Of a DNA stretch of 47,563 nucleotides, positions 7,836 through 16,149 are shown piece after piece. Made by a program: the position numbers and the translations under genes. This DNA comes from JADJOY01 sp046331705 [NCBI: bacterium] (GTDB lineage: Bacteria > JADJOY01): the NCBI GenBank assembly GCA_046331705.1, contig JAXLQJ010000057.1, forward strand, positions 1 through 47,563, given 5' to 3'. The notes under the pieces are model-generated. The model had not been told where the DNA came from, made no database searches, and was given only the letters and a program-made list of their open reading frames with translations. Within the stretch, counting starts at the first letter, position 1; each line of letters opens with the position of its first letter.

Positions 7836-8783
7836 TCACTCCTCTCCCAGCTCGCCCTTCAACATCTCGGACTTGAGGATGAAGCTGCCGTCCGTCACCA
7901 CGGTCTCGCCTTCCCGGACGCCGTCGAGGATCTGTACCTCCCCCTCTTGCTCCTCCCCGACGCGCACGACGCGACGCTCGAAACGATCTGGGCCGAGCGC
8001 CACGAACAGGACTTGATCTCGCTCCTCGGTCTGGAGCGCGCGGTCACTCACGAGCAGCACGTTGGGGACGACCGTGGTCGTGATCTCCAGGTCCGCGAAC
8101 ATCCCCGGCTTGAGCACCCCACGTGGATTCTCGATCTCGGCCCGAATCTCGAGTGTCCTCGAAGCCGCCTCGATCTCGCCCCCCACACGCGCGATGGTGC
8201 AGTGGAAGACTTCGTCGGGATACGGAACCACGCGGAACGCGATCTCCTGACCGGACGCCACGAGCCCTGCGTCGCGCTCTCGGACCTCACCGATCACCCA
8301 GACCCTGGACGAGTCGCTCACCTCGTAGACGTCCGCGCCACGGTCCACCAGCTCGCCCAGCGTGCGGTTTCGCTCGACCACCCGGCCTGCGATCGGCGAC
8401 CGAAGCTCGAGCGGCTTCCCAACCAGCTCGGGAGTCTCGACGAGACCCATGACCTCACCGGCGCGGACCGCGTCGCCGATGTCGAAGTTGAGCCGGATGA
8501 TCCGACCCTCCAGCGTGCTCAGTACCTTCGCGGTGCGGTTCTGGTTGGCCGAGATCCGGCCCGGCACCCGAAGCCGCTTCCGCAGATCCCCTCTCCGCGC
8601 AGACTCGGTGCGGATGGTCGCGTTCGCCAAGGCTTCCTTGGTGAGTGTGACGACGCTCGCTTCCGGCGCGAGCGCGTCTGCGCCGCGCTCCTCGGCCAAG
8701 GCAGTGCCGCATCCGAAGGCGAGCGACATGACGATGAAGAGAACGGGCGTGCGGGGTGCTGCACGGTGACGGCGAGCGTTCAT
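7836..8783 (-). CDS. czcB: RND periplasmic adaptor (CzcB/CusB family) lacking the helical hairpin
   Basis: This 315-residue membrane fusion protein should link CzcA to the outer membrane channel. Residues 1-30 form a signal peptide (ALA-E cleavage, C25 in the h-region). The two lipoyl half motifs lie at about 86-116 (LEGRIIRLNFDIGDAVRAG) and 125-150 (LELRSPIAGRVVERN), but only about 9 residues (TPELVGKPL) join them. In CusB and most adaptors an alpha-helical hairpin of tens of residues sits there. A beta-barrel domain (about 155-240) and a membrane-proximal domain (about 245-310) follow. The ATG overlaps the czcC stop (ATGA). The short form is like the hairpin-less adaptors described from spirochaetes; function in a tripartite pump is likely from context. 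Confidence 0.88.
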   Translation of the reverse strand: MNARRHRAAPRTPVLFIVMSLAFGCGTALAEERGADALAPEASVVTLTKEALANATIRTESARRGDLRKRLRVPGRISANQNRTAKVLSTLEGRIIRLNFDIGDAVRAGEVMGLVETPELVGKPLELRSPIAGRVVERNRTLGELVDRGADVYEVSDSSRVWVIGEVRERDAGLVASGQEIAFRVVPYPDEVFHCTIARVGGEIEAASRTLEIRAEIENPRGVLKPGMFADLEITTTVVPNVLLVSDRALQTEERDQVLFVALGPDRFERRVVRVGEEQEGEVQILDGVREGETVVTDGSFILKSEMLKGELGEE

Positions 8784-10102
8784 GGATGAGCTCCTTCGCT
8801 CTTGGGCGCCGAGTCGAGCGGCGCTCCGATGGCTTCTTCCAGATCCGCCTGCGCGGTAGCGACCGCGGCGAGGCTCTCGTAGTAGGCGGCGAGGGTGTCG
8901 AAGTAGGTCTTCCGCGCATCGAGGTAGATGAGGAATGTCGTGGCGCTTTGGCCGTACCCGCGCTCGGCACGCTCGAGCAGGGACCGCAGGCGTTCCAGGA
9001 ACTCCGGCGTGTAGAGCGCCACCTGTTCCTGCGCAGCAACGAGCCGTTCGGTCGCCGCGCGCACCGCTCCGCTGAGGTCCCGCTCCAGTCGACCAATCTC
9101 GGCACGCGCACGGCGCTCTTCCGCCGTCGCGGTTTCGATCCCGCCGCGGTTCGAGTTCCAGAGCGGCAGCGGAATGGAGAGCCCGATGCCGTAGATCTGT
9201 TCGTCTTCGGAAATCTCGGCCGACGGTGCGACCGTGAGATCGGGACTCGATGCGAGCTTCGCGGCGTCGACGCCAAGCCCCGCGGCGTCTGCTTCCATCC
9301 GGCTCAATCGCAGCTCGGGATTTCGCTCCAGCGCGAACCCGACCACGTTCGCGGGCAGATTGACCGCGCGCACAGCATCGAGTGAGCCGACCTCGCGGAG
9401 GGCCGGCGTCGGCTCCTTCCCGAACAGTGCAAACAGGCCGACCCGCGCCGCGGCAAGCTCGCCGCGAGCCGCGCGCACTCCCCGTTCAGCTTCGAGGACC
9501 TCGGCGTCACCCTTGGTCGCCTCGAAGTCCGACCCATACCCAGTGTCGGCACGCTTGCGGGCGGCCTCGGCGAATCGAGTCGCGATTTCTCGCTGTTGCT
9601 CGCGAAGCTGGAGGATCTCTCGGGCAGCGAGCACCTCGTAGAACGCGCGGCGCACTCGGATCTCGAGCTGTCCGTAAAACGCCTCGAGCGCCACCTCGCG
9701 CTGACGAACGGTTCCGTCTGCGATGGCCTTGCGAAGCGCCCGCTTGCCGGGGAACTCGATCTTCTGAGCGATTTCGATCTCGCCGTGAAAGCCCGTCTCG
9801 TTCCCCCCATCGCCCTTCGACACGACGATGCCCGGCGAGAGCGAGAGCTCCGGATTCTCGAGGATGTCGGCAGCGACCGAATCGCCCACAGCCGCTGCGG
9901 TCGACGCTCCGAGAAATTCAATCTCGGGGTTCCCCAACCGCGACCACTCCTGCGCACGTTCGAGCGTAAGATCCGACACCACTGCGGATGTCGCATCGGT
10001 CGCGACGACGCTCACACCCGCGGGCCTCTCGGCTGGCCCCGCGTGTGCGAGGCACGGCAGCACCATGAGCCCGCACACCACGACGAAGCATCGAATCCAC
10101 AT
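8780..10102 (-). CDS. czcC: TolC-family outer membrane efflux protein (CzcC)
   Basis: This 440-residue outer membrane channel of the czcCBA system begins at ATG 10102, chosen because GGGGAGGA lies 7 nt upstream and a signal peptide (MWIRCFVVVCGLMVLPCLAHA) starts there. A longer frame from 10195 is open but has no such signal. The body shows the two repeated, Ala/Glu/Arg-rich coiled-coil halves of the OEP family, with NPEIEF and NPEL motifs at about 60 and 265. It starts the core pump genes, 201 nt after the small exported protein gene at 10304-10726. Confidence 0.88.
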   Translation of the reverse strand: MWIRCFVVVCGLMVLPCLAHAGPAERPAGVSVVATDATSAVVSDLTLERAQEWSRLGNPEIEFLGASTAAAVGDSVAADILENPELSLSPGIVVSKGDGGNETGFHGEIEIAQKIEFPGKRALRKAIADGTVRQREVALEAFYGQLEIRVRRAFYEVLAAREILQLREQQREIATRFAEAARKRADTGYGSDFEATKGDAEVLEAERGVRAARGELAAARVGLFALFGKEPTPALREVGSLDAVRAVNLPANVVGFALERNPELRLSRMEADAAGLGVDAAKLASSPDLTVAPSAEISEDEQIYGIGLSIPLPLWNSNRGGIETATAEERRARAEIGRLERDLSGAVRAATERLVAAQEQVALYTPEFLERLRSLLERAERGYGQSATTFLIYLDARKTYFDTLAAYYESLAAVATAQADLEEAIGAPLDSAPKSEGAHP

Positions 10103-10303
10103 GAAACGGTCCTCCCCTTCCATCGAGACAGCCGTGACGCCACCTACGGGTGGCGCCGCAGTGGATCGAGATCTGAACCACCCGGCGTTTCGCACCGCGG
10201 CCCGCCAGCCCGGACGAGCCGGAGCTGCTGAGGCAAACGGATGACCACGCCGCGAAACCGAGCGACGCTCGGTCTCAGCAGGTGATGTGACGCTGGGTGA
10301 GGA

Positions 10304-10726
10304 TCAGATCAGGAGGACGACGGTACCGAGACGGAGACGGTCAGACGAACTCGAGCTCACAGGGAACAGGAGCGACCTCGAGCGATCTGGGGCGGAAATC
10401 TGTACTGCTTCCGCGAAGGCAACCGCCGTGAAATCAACCGCTAACGGCTGCCGTTCCGTGCCCGACGGTGGGTCTGCTGATGTAGTACCGAGTCCCCCGT
10501 AGAGCGGTACGTCGACGCAAGCGCGTTGCGGACTCGCAAGCGAACGGCCTTCGTCCGCACCGCCACGGGAGACTGTCCAGCAACCAGCCTCCGGGTGTAC
10601 CGGTTCGATCGCGACGTGGTTGCCCGGCGCGAGACACAGCACGCGATCTGAACTGGTCGCGAGGAAGCTCGCAAGCGCGGCGGTGAGCGCCAACAGCGCT
10701 GCTCGTTGTCGAGTGGCCCGGATCAT
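10304..10726 (-). CDS. Small exported Cys-containing protein heading the efflux unit
   Basis: This 140-residue protein is probably exported: residues 1-30 form a signal peptide (basic start, LLALTAALASFLA). The mature part contains CLAPGNHVAIEPVH, then C49 and CVDVPLY near 70-75, followed by a hydrophilic stretch and a hydrophobic tail. I know similar short exported proteins with an HVAIEP-x-C pattern beside heavy metal RND genes, but no function is established. Cys and His residues could bind metal ions; this is inference. No ribosome binding site is visible before the ATG, so the start is uncertain. It lies upstream of czcC on the same strand. Confidence 0.5.
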   Translation of the reverse strand: MIRATRQRAALLALTAALASFLATSSDRVLCLAPGNHVAIEPVHPEAGCWTVSRGGADEGRSLASPQRACVDVPLYGGLGTTSADPPSGTERQPLAVDFTAVAFAEAVQISAPDRSRSLLFPVSSSSSDRLRLGTVVLLI

Positions 10727-11161
10727 GACCGCGGGAAGATACGTGCAGGACCCGCTAGCCGCAAGGGACGCCGGTCTAGGTACACACGGCTCGAACGGAT
10801 CGAGTCGTCTCGAACTCGCGCACCGACGCGGACTCGGCCACGCCAGCGTTCACGCCGGCTTTGCTGTGCGACCTCACGGATCTTATCCGCGGATCTCGAA
10901 AGCGTTCGACTGCATCGACTCACGGTCCGGTGCGGCGGCCCCGTGTTCGAGCGGAGAGGCGCTGAACGAGCCCGGCTGTCGTGCAGCCACAGAGCCGCAT
11001 GTCGCCCGGAGCGAAACGGACACGCCTGAGCACGCAGCTCACGACCCTTCACGCCCGCCGGATGTTCGTGGTGATGCCGAGCTGCTCGTGGGGGCATCGC
11101 CTTTCCAGCGAGAAGGCACTGCGGCGAATACACGATACGGTGCAATAGTGTACCGATCGAC
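10727..11161. other. Divergent control region between the efflux unit and the first ArsR-type gene
   Basis: About 435 nt with no credible gene on either strand. It must carry the promoters of both divergent units. I find no MerR-type dyad with a long spacer here. The only notable structure is the inverted repeat at 11129-11152. Confidence 0.5.
11129..11152 (+). promoter_or_regulatory. Candidate operator before the ArsR-type sensor
   Basis: TACAC at 11129-11133 is mirrored by GTGTA at 11148-11152, inside the most AT-rich part of the gap and ending 9 nt before the ATG at 11162. The position suits an ArsR/SmtB-family autoregulatory operator. The arms are short, so this is tentative. Confidence 0.35.
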
Positions 11162-11530
11162 ATGAAGACGCGTTGCCCACCCAAAAGCCGGCTTCGCGAG
11201 CGGCCGCTGCTCGCCCTGGCTGCTTCCGCCCGCGTCGCGAGGCTCTTCAGCGTCCTGTCGAACGACACGAGGTTGCGACTTCTTGCACGCTCCTCGCTCG
11301 AAGCGGGCGAGCTGTGTCCGACGGAGCCTCGCCCGGACCGTGGGCATGAAGCCGCAGGCCGTCTCCAACCAGATGCAGCGGCTCGTGGCGGAACGAATCC
11401 TGGTCGGCCGGCGCGACGGAAACAACGTCTGCTACGCGATCGCGACCCATGCGTGCTCGAGCCTCCGACCGCGGGCTTTGCCTGCTCGAGACGGGCGAGC
11501 CTCCGCACATGAGCGCCTCGAGGCGCAGCG
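11162..11530 (+). pseudogene. ArsR/SmtB-family metal sensor, frameshifted
   Basis: Three frames in turn give one ArsR-type protein. From ATG 11162: CPP-K-SRLRERPLL then RVARLFSVLSNDTRLRLL. After a shift near 11290-11310: the recognition helix region TVGMKPQAVSNQMQRL and the wing RRDGNNVCYAIA. After more shifts near 11440-11465: PCVLE, then DRGLCLLE. The family form of this protein has Cys residues near the N-terminus, in DPCV and in GLC, all seen here, so it was or is a thiol metal sensor. As written it cannot make a full product. Sequencing indels are as likely as true decay, because arsA nearby has compensating shifts. It would control the following three genes. The 3' end is approximate. 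Confidence 0.6.
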
Positions 11531-11690
11531 CGCGAGATGGAGCGGGCAGCCGAGGCACCCGAGTGCTGGGGGTGCGGCTGCTCACCACGCATAGGGTGAC
11601 GACGATCGAGGAGGCTCCTGCCGCCAGATCAGCGGTCGGCTGTGCTCGCGGCGTCCGTCGATGCGGCACGTGCCGGCTGAGAACGATCGA

Positions 11691-12597
11691 ATGGCGACTG
11701 CCTCGGCTGCCCCGAGCGCTTTCCGGCTCTGGCGATCGAGGCCGTGGGCGAGGTCGCCGGCCCGGCCCGGTTCGTACACCGTGGCCCGCTACCGCGCACC
11801 AGTGGCGGTCTGCAGCCTGACCGACGAACGGCTCGCGCGTGCACTGCTCGACCCGGTGCCCGAGGGGACCGCGATCGTGGGCACGATGCAGACCGAGAAT
11901 CTCGAACGAGCGACTCGTGACGAACGTCGTGGCGAATCCGCACATCCGCTTCGTGGTCGTGTGCGGCGCCGACTCCGAGCGCGCGGTTGGCCACCGACCC
12001 GGCGCCTCCCTGGTCGCACTCGCCCGCAACGGGCTCGGCCCGCATGCGCGGATCGCCGACGCACCCGGCAAGCGGCCCATCCTCCGAAACCTGGACCCGC
12101 GTGCGGTCGACCACTTCCGCGCGACGGTCGAGGTGGTGGACCTGGTCGGCGAGGCGGACCTGGGCCGGATCGCGCGCGCCGTCCAAGCGTGCGCCAAGCG
12201 GGACCCCGGTCCGGCGGCACCGTTGGCTCTCGCGAATCGGGTCGTGACCGAGCGGGCCTATCTCCCCGAGCGCATGGTCCCCGATCCCGGTGGCTACTTC
12301 GTGGTGTACGTGGACCGAGCCCGCGAGACGCTGGCGCTCGAGCACTACCGCAAGGACGGAGCGCTGGACGCACTCTTCACGGGACGGACCGCCGCCGAGC
12401 TCTACACTCCGGCGATCGCCCGCGAGCTCCTGTCGCGGCTTGACCATGCCGCGTACCTCGGACGCGAGCTGGCGCGCGCCGAGCGCTCTCTCACGACCGG
12501 CGAGCCGTACACTCAGGACGCTGCACCCGAGCGTTCGCGCGCTCCGGCACGCGAGGCTCGCTGTGGATGCGGTCCATCCGCCGGTAGCTGCGCATGA
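11691..12597 (+). pseudogene. MtrA-like corrinoid-binding/DUF4346 protein, one frameshift
   Basis: Two frames joined near 11903 give about 300 residues. The first part (YTVARYRAPVAVCSL to GTMQTENL) and second (ERLVTNVVANPHIRFVVVCG, HRPGASLVAL, LRNLDPRAVDHFR, VEVVDLVGEAD) follow the pattern of MtrA, the corrinoid-carrying subunit of tetrahydromethanopterin S-methyltransferase. The His of GHRPGASL lies where MtrA has its corrinoid-ligating His. The C-terminal part (DPGGYFVVYVD, LALEHY, LSRLDHAAYLGRELARAE) is the DUF4346 type, found fused to MtrA-like domains in bacteria. The tail CGCGPSAGSC is Cys-rich. There is no methanogenesis context; the neighbours suggest a metal-regulated cofactor or methyl-transfer role, which is inference. 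The shift may be a sequencing error. The start is uncertain and the stop overlaps the next ATG. Confidence 0.6.
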
Positions 12598-13031
12598 ACG
12601 GCGCCAGCTCATCCAAGCTGCTTCTCGCGGTCGTCGCGCTGTTGCTCGCGACGCCGGTGAGAGCCGGCGAGACCGCCGCCGGCGCGGCAGACCCGCCACG
12701 GATGGGCGTCGAGGCCCTGATGGAGCGGGCAGAGAGCGCGAAGGGCACCGTCGTGGTCGAGGGAATCGTGACGCGCGTGGTGCCGGACCGGAAGCTCTTC
12801 GCGCTCGCCGACCTGAGCGACCGGGAAGAGGTCGAACGCTCCGGTACTACGAGCTGCGTGACGTTGCCCGTCGCGTGGGAAGGCGAGATGCCTCCCGTCG
12901 GCTCGATCGAAGAGGTGGCGGGAAAGCTCGACCTCGACGAGGGCGGGCGGCGGGTCTTTCGAGCGACGTCGGTGCGCGCGCGGCCGGCGACTCCGCCAGC
13001 CATGCCTCCTCCGGCAGGGGAGCGCCGATGA
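12594..13031 (+). CDS. Exported OB-fold-like protein
   Basis: This is a 145-residue protein of unknown function. The ATG overlaps the preceding stop. Residues 1-25 are a signal peptide (LLLAVVALLLATPVRA-G). Residues 45-125 look like one small beta-barrel: TVVVEGIVTRVVPDRKLFALAD, one Cys in TTSCVTLPV, then MPPVGSIEEVAGKLDL. The pattern resembles exported OB-like domains with a CxxLPV strand. The tail is Pro-rich. Translational coupling on both sides ties it to the MtrA-like gene and the membrane protein gene. Confidence 0.55.
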   Translation: MNGASSSKLLLAVVALLLATPVRAGETAAGAADPPRMGVEALMERAESAKGTVVVEGIVTRVVPDRKLFALADLSDREEVERSGTTSCVTLPVAWEGEMPPVGSIEEVAGKLDLDEGGRRVFRATSVRARPATPPAMPPPAGERR

Positions 13032-13540
13032 GCCCGCTCCGCCGTCGGGCCCTCGGCGCAGCCGTGTTCCTGGGCGCGTCGCTCGCGCACTTCGCGTGGT
13101 TCGCGCATTCGCAAGCGGCCGCGAACTGGGTGTCGCTCGACGGCGAGGCGCCGGCGCCCGCCCTTCTCTACCTGCGTACCCAGGACGTCTGGCTGGGCCT
13201 CTCCTACGGCCTGGCGCTCGGCTTCGCGGCGACGTGGTTCCTGCGCTACCGAGAGGAGCGGCGCTGGCAGGCGCGGGCGCTCTCGGCCGGTGGGCTCGCG
13301 ATGTCGAGCGTCGTGGCCGCCGGTGGCTGCTACCTCGTCGGGTGCTGTGGATCTCCGCTGCTCGGCCTCTACCTGACGGTCTTCGGCGCTCGGTTCCTGC
13401 CGCTCGCCAAGCCGCTGGTGTTCGCGGTCACGGTGGCCTCGCTCGCCGGCGGGAGCGGGTGGCTCGCCCGCGCGCGGCGCGCGCATGCGTGTTCGTGTGA
13501 GCCGGCGACAGCAAGCTCGCCGACGACGGCGAGTTGCTGA
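13028..13540 (+). CDS. Membrane protein with GCCGSP motif, possible metal carrier
   Basis: This 170-residue protein starts at ATG 13028, which overlaps the previous stop as ATGA. Hydrophobic segments lie at about 7-22, 53-70, 84-108, 110-125 and 127-145. Between segments three and four it has GGCYLVGCCGSPLLGLYL, with three Cys in or next to the membrane. The C-terminus CSCEPATASSPTTASC adds three more. Paired Cys in a membrane helix are typical of MerT/MerF-like mercury carriers, but overall similarity to them is not evident. A thiol-based metal route across the membrane is a reasonable guess from the sensor-led unit. No family name recognised. Confidence 0.5.
   Translation: MSPLRRRALGAAVFLGASLAHFAWFAHSQAAANWVSLDGEAPAPALLYLRTQDVWLGLSYGLALGFAATWFLRYREERRWQARALSAGGLAMSSVVAAGGCYLVGCCGSPLLGLYLTVFGARFLPLAKPLVFAVTVASLAGGSGWLARARRAHACSCEPATASSPTTASC
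13509..13539 (+). terminator. Hairpin over the stop of the GCCGSP gene
   Basis: CAGCAA-g-CTCGCC at 13509-13521 pairs with GGCGAG-TTGCTG at 13528-13539, with one bulged G and a 6-nt loop. It overlaps the last codons of the gene at 13028-13540 and precedes arsR. It lacks a T tract. Confidence 0.45.
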
Positions 13541-13728
13541 CGCGCCCCTTGCGACGGCCCAGCAGCCGAGTTCCTTTGGGCCGCTGACCTGCGCGAGCCC
13601 CACGCATTCCCATCTCGGCACGACGACGACCGGCGTCGGAGCAAGTTGACTTCCCCGGTTCGGGAGTACCCGCGAGGTGCGGGCCACACCGTTCGGGCTT
13701 GCCTACAGTCGGGCATGCGGATATCCAT

Positions 13729-14103
13729 ATGTTCATGGCTCAGCCCCGCGTAGCCGTCGACGACGTCCGGCACGTTTCCCGGCTCTTCAAAGCGCTCGGG
13801 GACGAAACGCGCCTCAAGATCGTGGCGCTGCTGGCCCACGGCGAGCTCTGTGTGTGTCACGTCGAGGAAGCCCTTGCACTTTCTCAGCCTGCGGTGTCGC
13901 GGCACCTGAGCGTGCTGCGCGCAACGGGGGTCGTGGAGGCGCACCGCGACGGAACCTGGGTCTATTACCGCCTCGCTCGCCAGCCGGACGACGAGTCGGA
14001 GCGCCAGCTCAAGGCGGTCGTGAACGCCTTCCGAGCTCGGACCGGCATGAAGCGCGAGCTCGAACGCCTGATGAAGGTCCGCGGCCCCGGATCCTGCACC
14101 TGA
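13729..14103 (+). CDS. arsR: ArsR-family arsenic-responsive repressor
   Basis: This 124-residue winged-helix repressor contains the As(III)-binding motif ELCVCHVEEAL (the ELCVC(D) type of ArsR, in helix alpha3), followed by the recognition helix SQPAVSRHLSVLR and the wing HRDGTWVYYRLA. Starts are possible at ATG 13729 or 13735; a TTG at 13699 is also in frame. No Shine-Dalgarno sequence is present, and AT-rich palindromes GGATATCC (13719-13726) and CATATG (13726-13731) cover the start, so it may be leaderless with its operator there. It heads arsR-acr3-arsC; acr3 begins 18 nt after it. Confidence 0.9.
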   Translation: MFMAQPRVAVDDVRHVSRLFKALGDETRLKIVALLAHGELCVCHVEEALALSQPAVSRHLSVLRATGVVEAHRDGTWVYYRLARQPDDESERQLKAVVNAFRARTGMKRELERLMKVRGPGSCT

Positions 14104-14121
14104 TCAACGAGGCGAACCCAC

Positions 14122-15207
<1,086 letters not shown>

Positions 15208-15230
15208 GTGGGCAACGAGAGGCTCTCCCG

Positions 15231-15869
15231 ATGACGCACGAATCGAGGCTCGACCCGCTCGTCGAGCGGATCATCGACGACATCGCACCGAAGTTCGCGT
15301 CGGTCTTCTCGCGCGAGACGATCGAGCAGTTCGTGATGCACTCGTACGAAGACCTCTCGCGCCGGGCGCGGGTCACGACCTACGTCGCGGGCCTGACGCA
15401 GCGGTTCGCCATCGACCGGCTTCGCGATCTCGCACGCGCGGAAGGAAAGACCGTGTCCGACAAACCCGAAGTGCTGTTCGTGTGCGTCCACAACGCGGGC
15501 CGGTCGCAGATGGCGGCCGGCCTCCTCCATCATCACGCTCAGGACCGCGTGATCGTCCGCTCGGCGGGAAGCGCTCCCGTCGAAACGATCAACCCTGCTG
15601 TAGTCGAGGTGATGACGGAAGTGGGCATCGACCTGTCCCAGGAGTTTCCGAAGCCACTCACCGACGAGGCGGTGCGAGCCGCCGATGTGGTGATCACGAT
15701 GGGCTGCGGCGATGCGTGCCCGGTGTATCCCGGCAAGCGCTACCTGAACTGGGAGCTCGCCGACCCAGCCGGCCAGACGATCGCCGACGTGCGGCCCATT
15801 CGCGACGAGATCGACCGTCGCGTCCGTGCCCTACTCGCCGAGTTGCTCAAGTCTCCAGCCGGTCGTTGA
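15231..15869 (+). CDS. arsC: LMW-PTP-type arsenate reductase with N-terminal helical domain
   Basis: This 212-residue protein has two parts. Residues 1-75 form a helical bundle (LDPLVERIIDDIAPKF, SYEDLSRRARV, TYVAGLTQRFAIDRL) like that found before the catalytic domain in several actinobacterial-type ArsCs. Residues 78-210 are the low-molecular-weight phosphatase fold: the CX5R loop is VCVHNAGRSQMAAG, and later come VVITMGCGDACPVYPG with two redox Cys and LNWELADPAG. Arsenate is reduced to arsenite for Acr3. The thiol donor (thioredoxin or a low-molecular-weight thiol) cannot be told. GAGAGG lies 9 nt before the ATG. This is the last gene of the plus-strand ars unit. Confidence 0.9.
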   Translation: MTHESRLDPLVERIIDDIAPKFASVFSRETIEQFVMHSYEDLSRRARVTTYVAGLTQRFAIDRLRDLARAEGKTVSDKPEVLFVCVHNAGRSQMAAGLLHHHAQDRVIVRSAGSAPVETINPAVVEVMTEVGIDLSQEFPKPLTDEAVRAADVVITMGCGDACPVYPGKRYLNWELADPAGQTIADVRPIRDEIDRRVRALLAELLKSPAGR

Positions 15870-16149
15870 TCGACCAGCCGTCAGGCGCGGGCGACTGGCG
15901 GCGACCGAGGCCCGCCGTAGGCACTTGGTGCCGCCCCCGCGTCGAACCTACCGAGGTTGCGGCTCGTCGAACTCGGCCTCGCGCCCACGCCGGTCGGAGA
16001 GCCTCCGCACCGGCTGTCGGTGCAGAGGCTCCTACGATTACCCGAAGGCGTTGGGCTCGGTCGGCAACCTCAAGCGGCCTTTGTTACGACGCTTGGCCCG
16101 CTCTCGTACCAGCCCTTGCTCGCCTTGACCACGCGGACCACCAGCAGCA

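Noticed and set aside
6297-8789. An 830-codon plus-strand open frame opposite czcA and czcB
   Set aside because: It is antisense to two certain genes and consists of His/Arg/Asp-rich low-complexity sequence. Long antisense frames are expected at this GC content.
10706-11165. Short plus-strand frames in the divergent control region
   Set aside because: They are Arg/Ser-rich, lack ribosome binding sites and overlap the start of the exported protein gene on minus.
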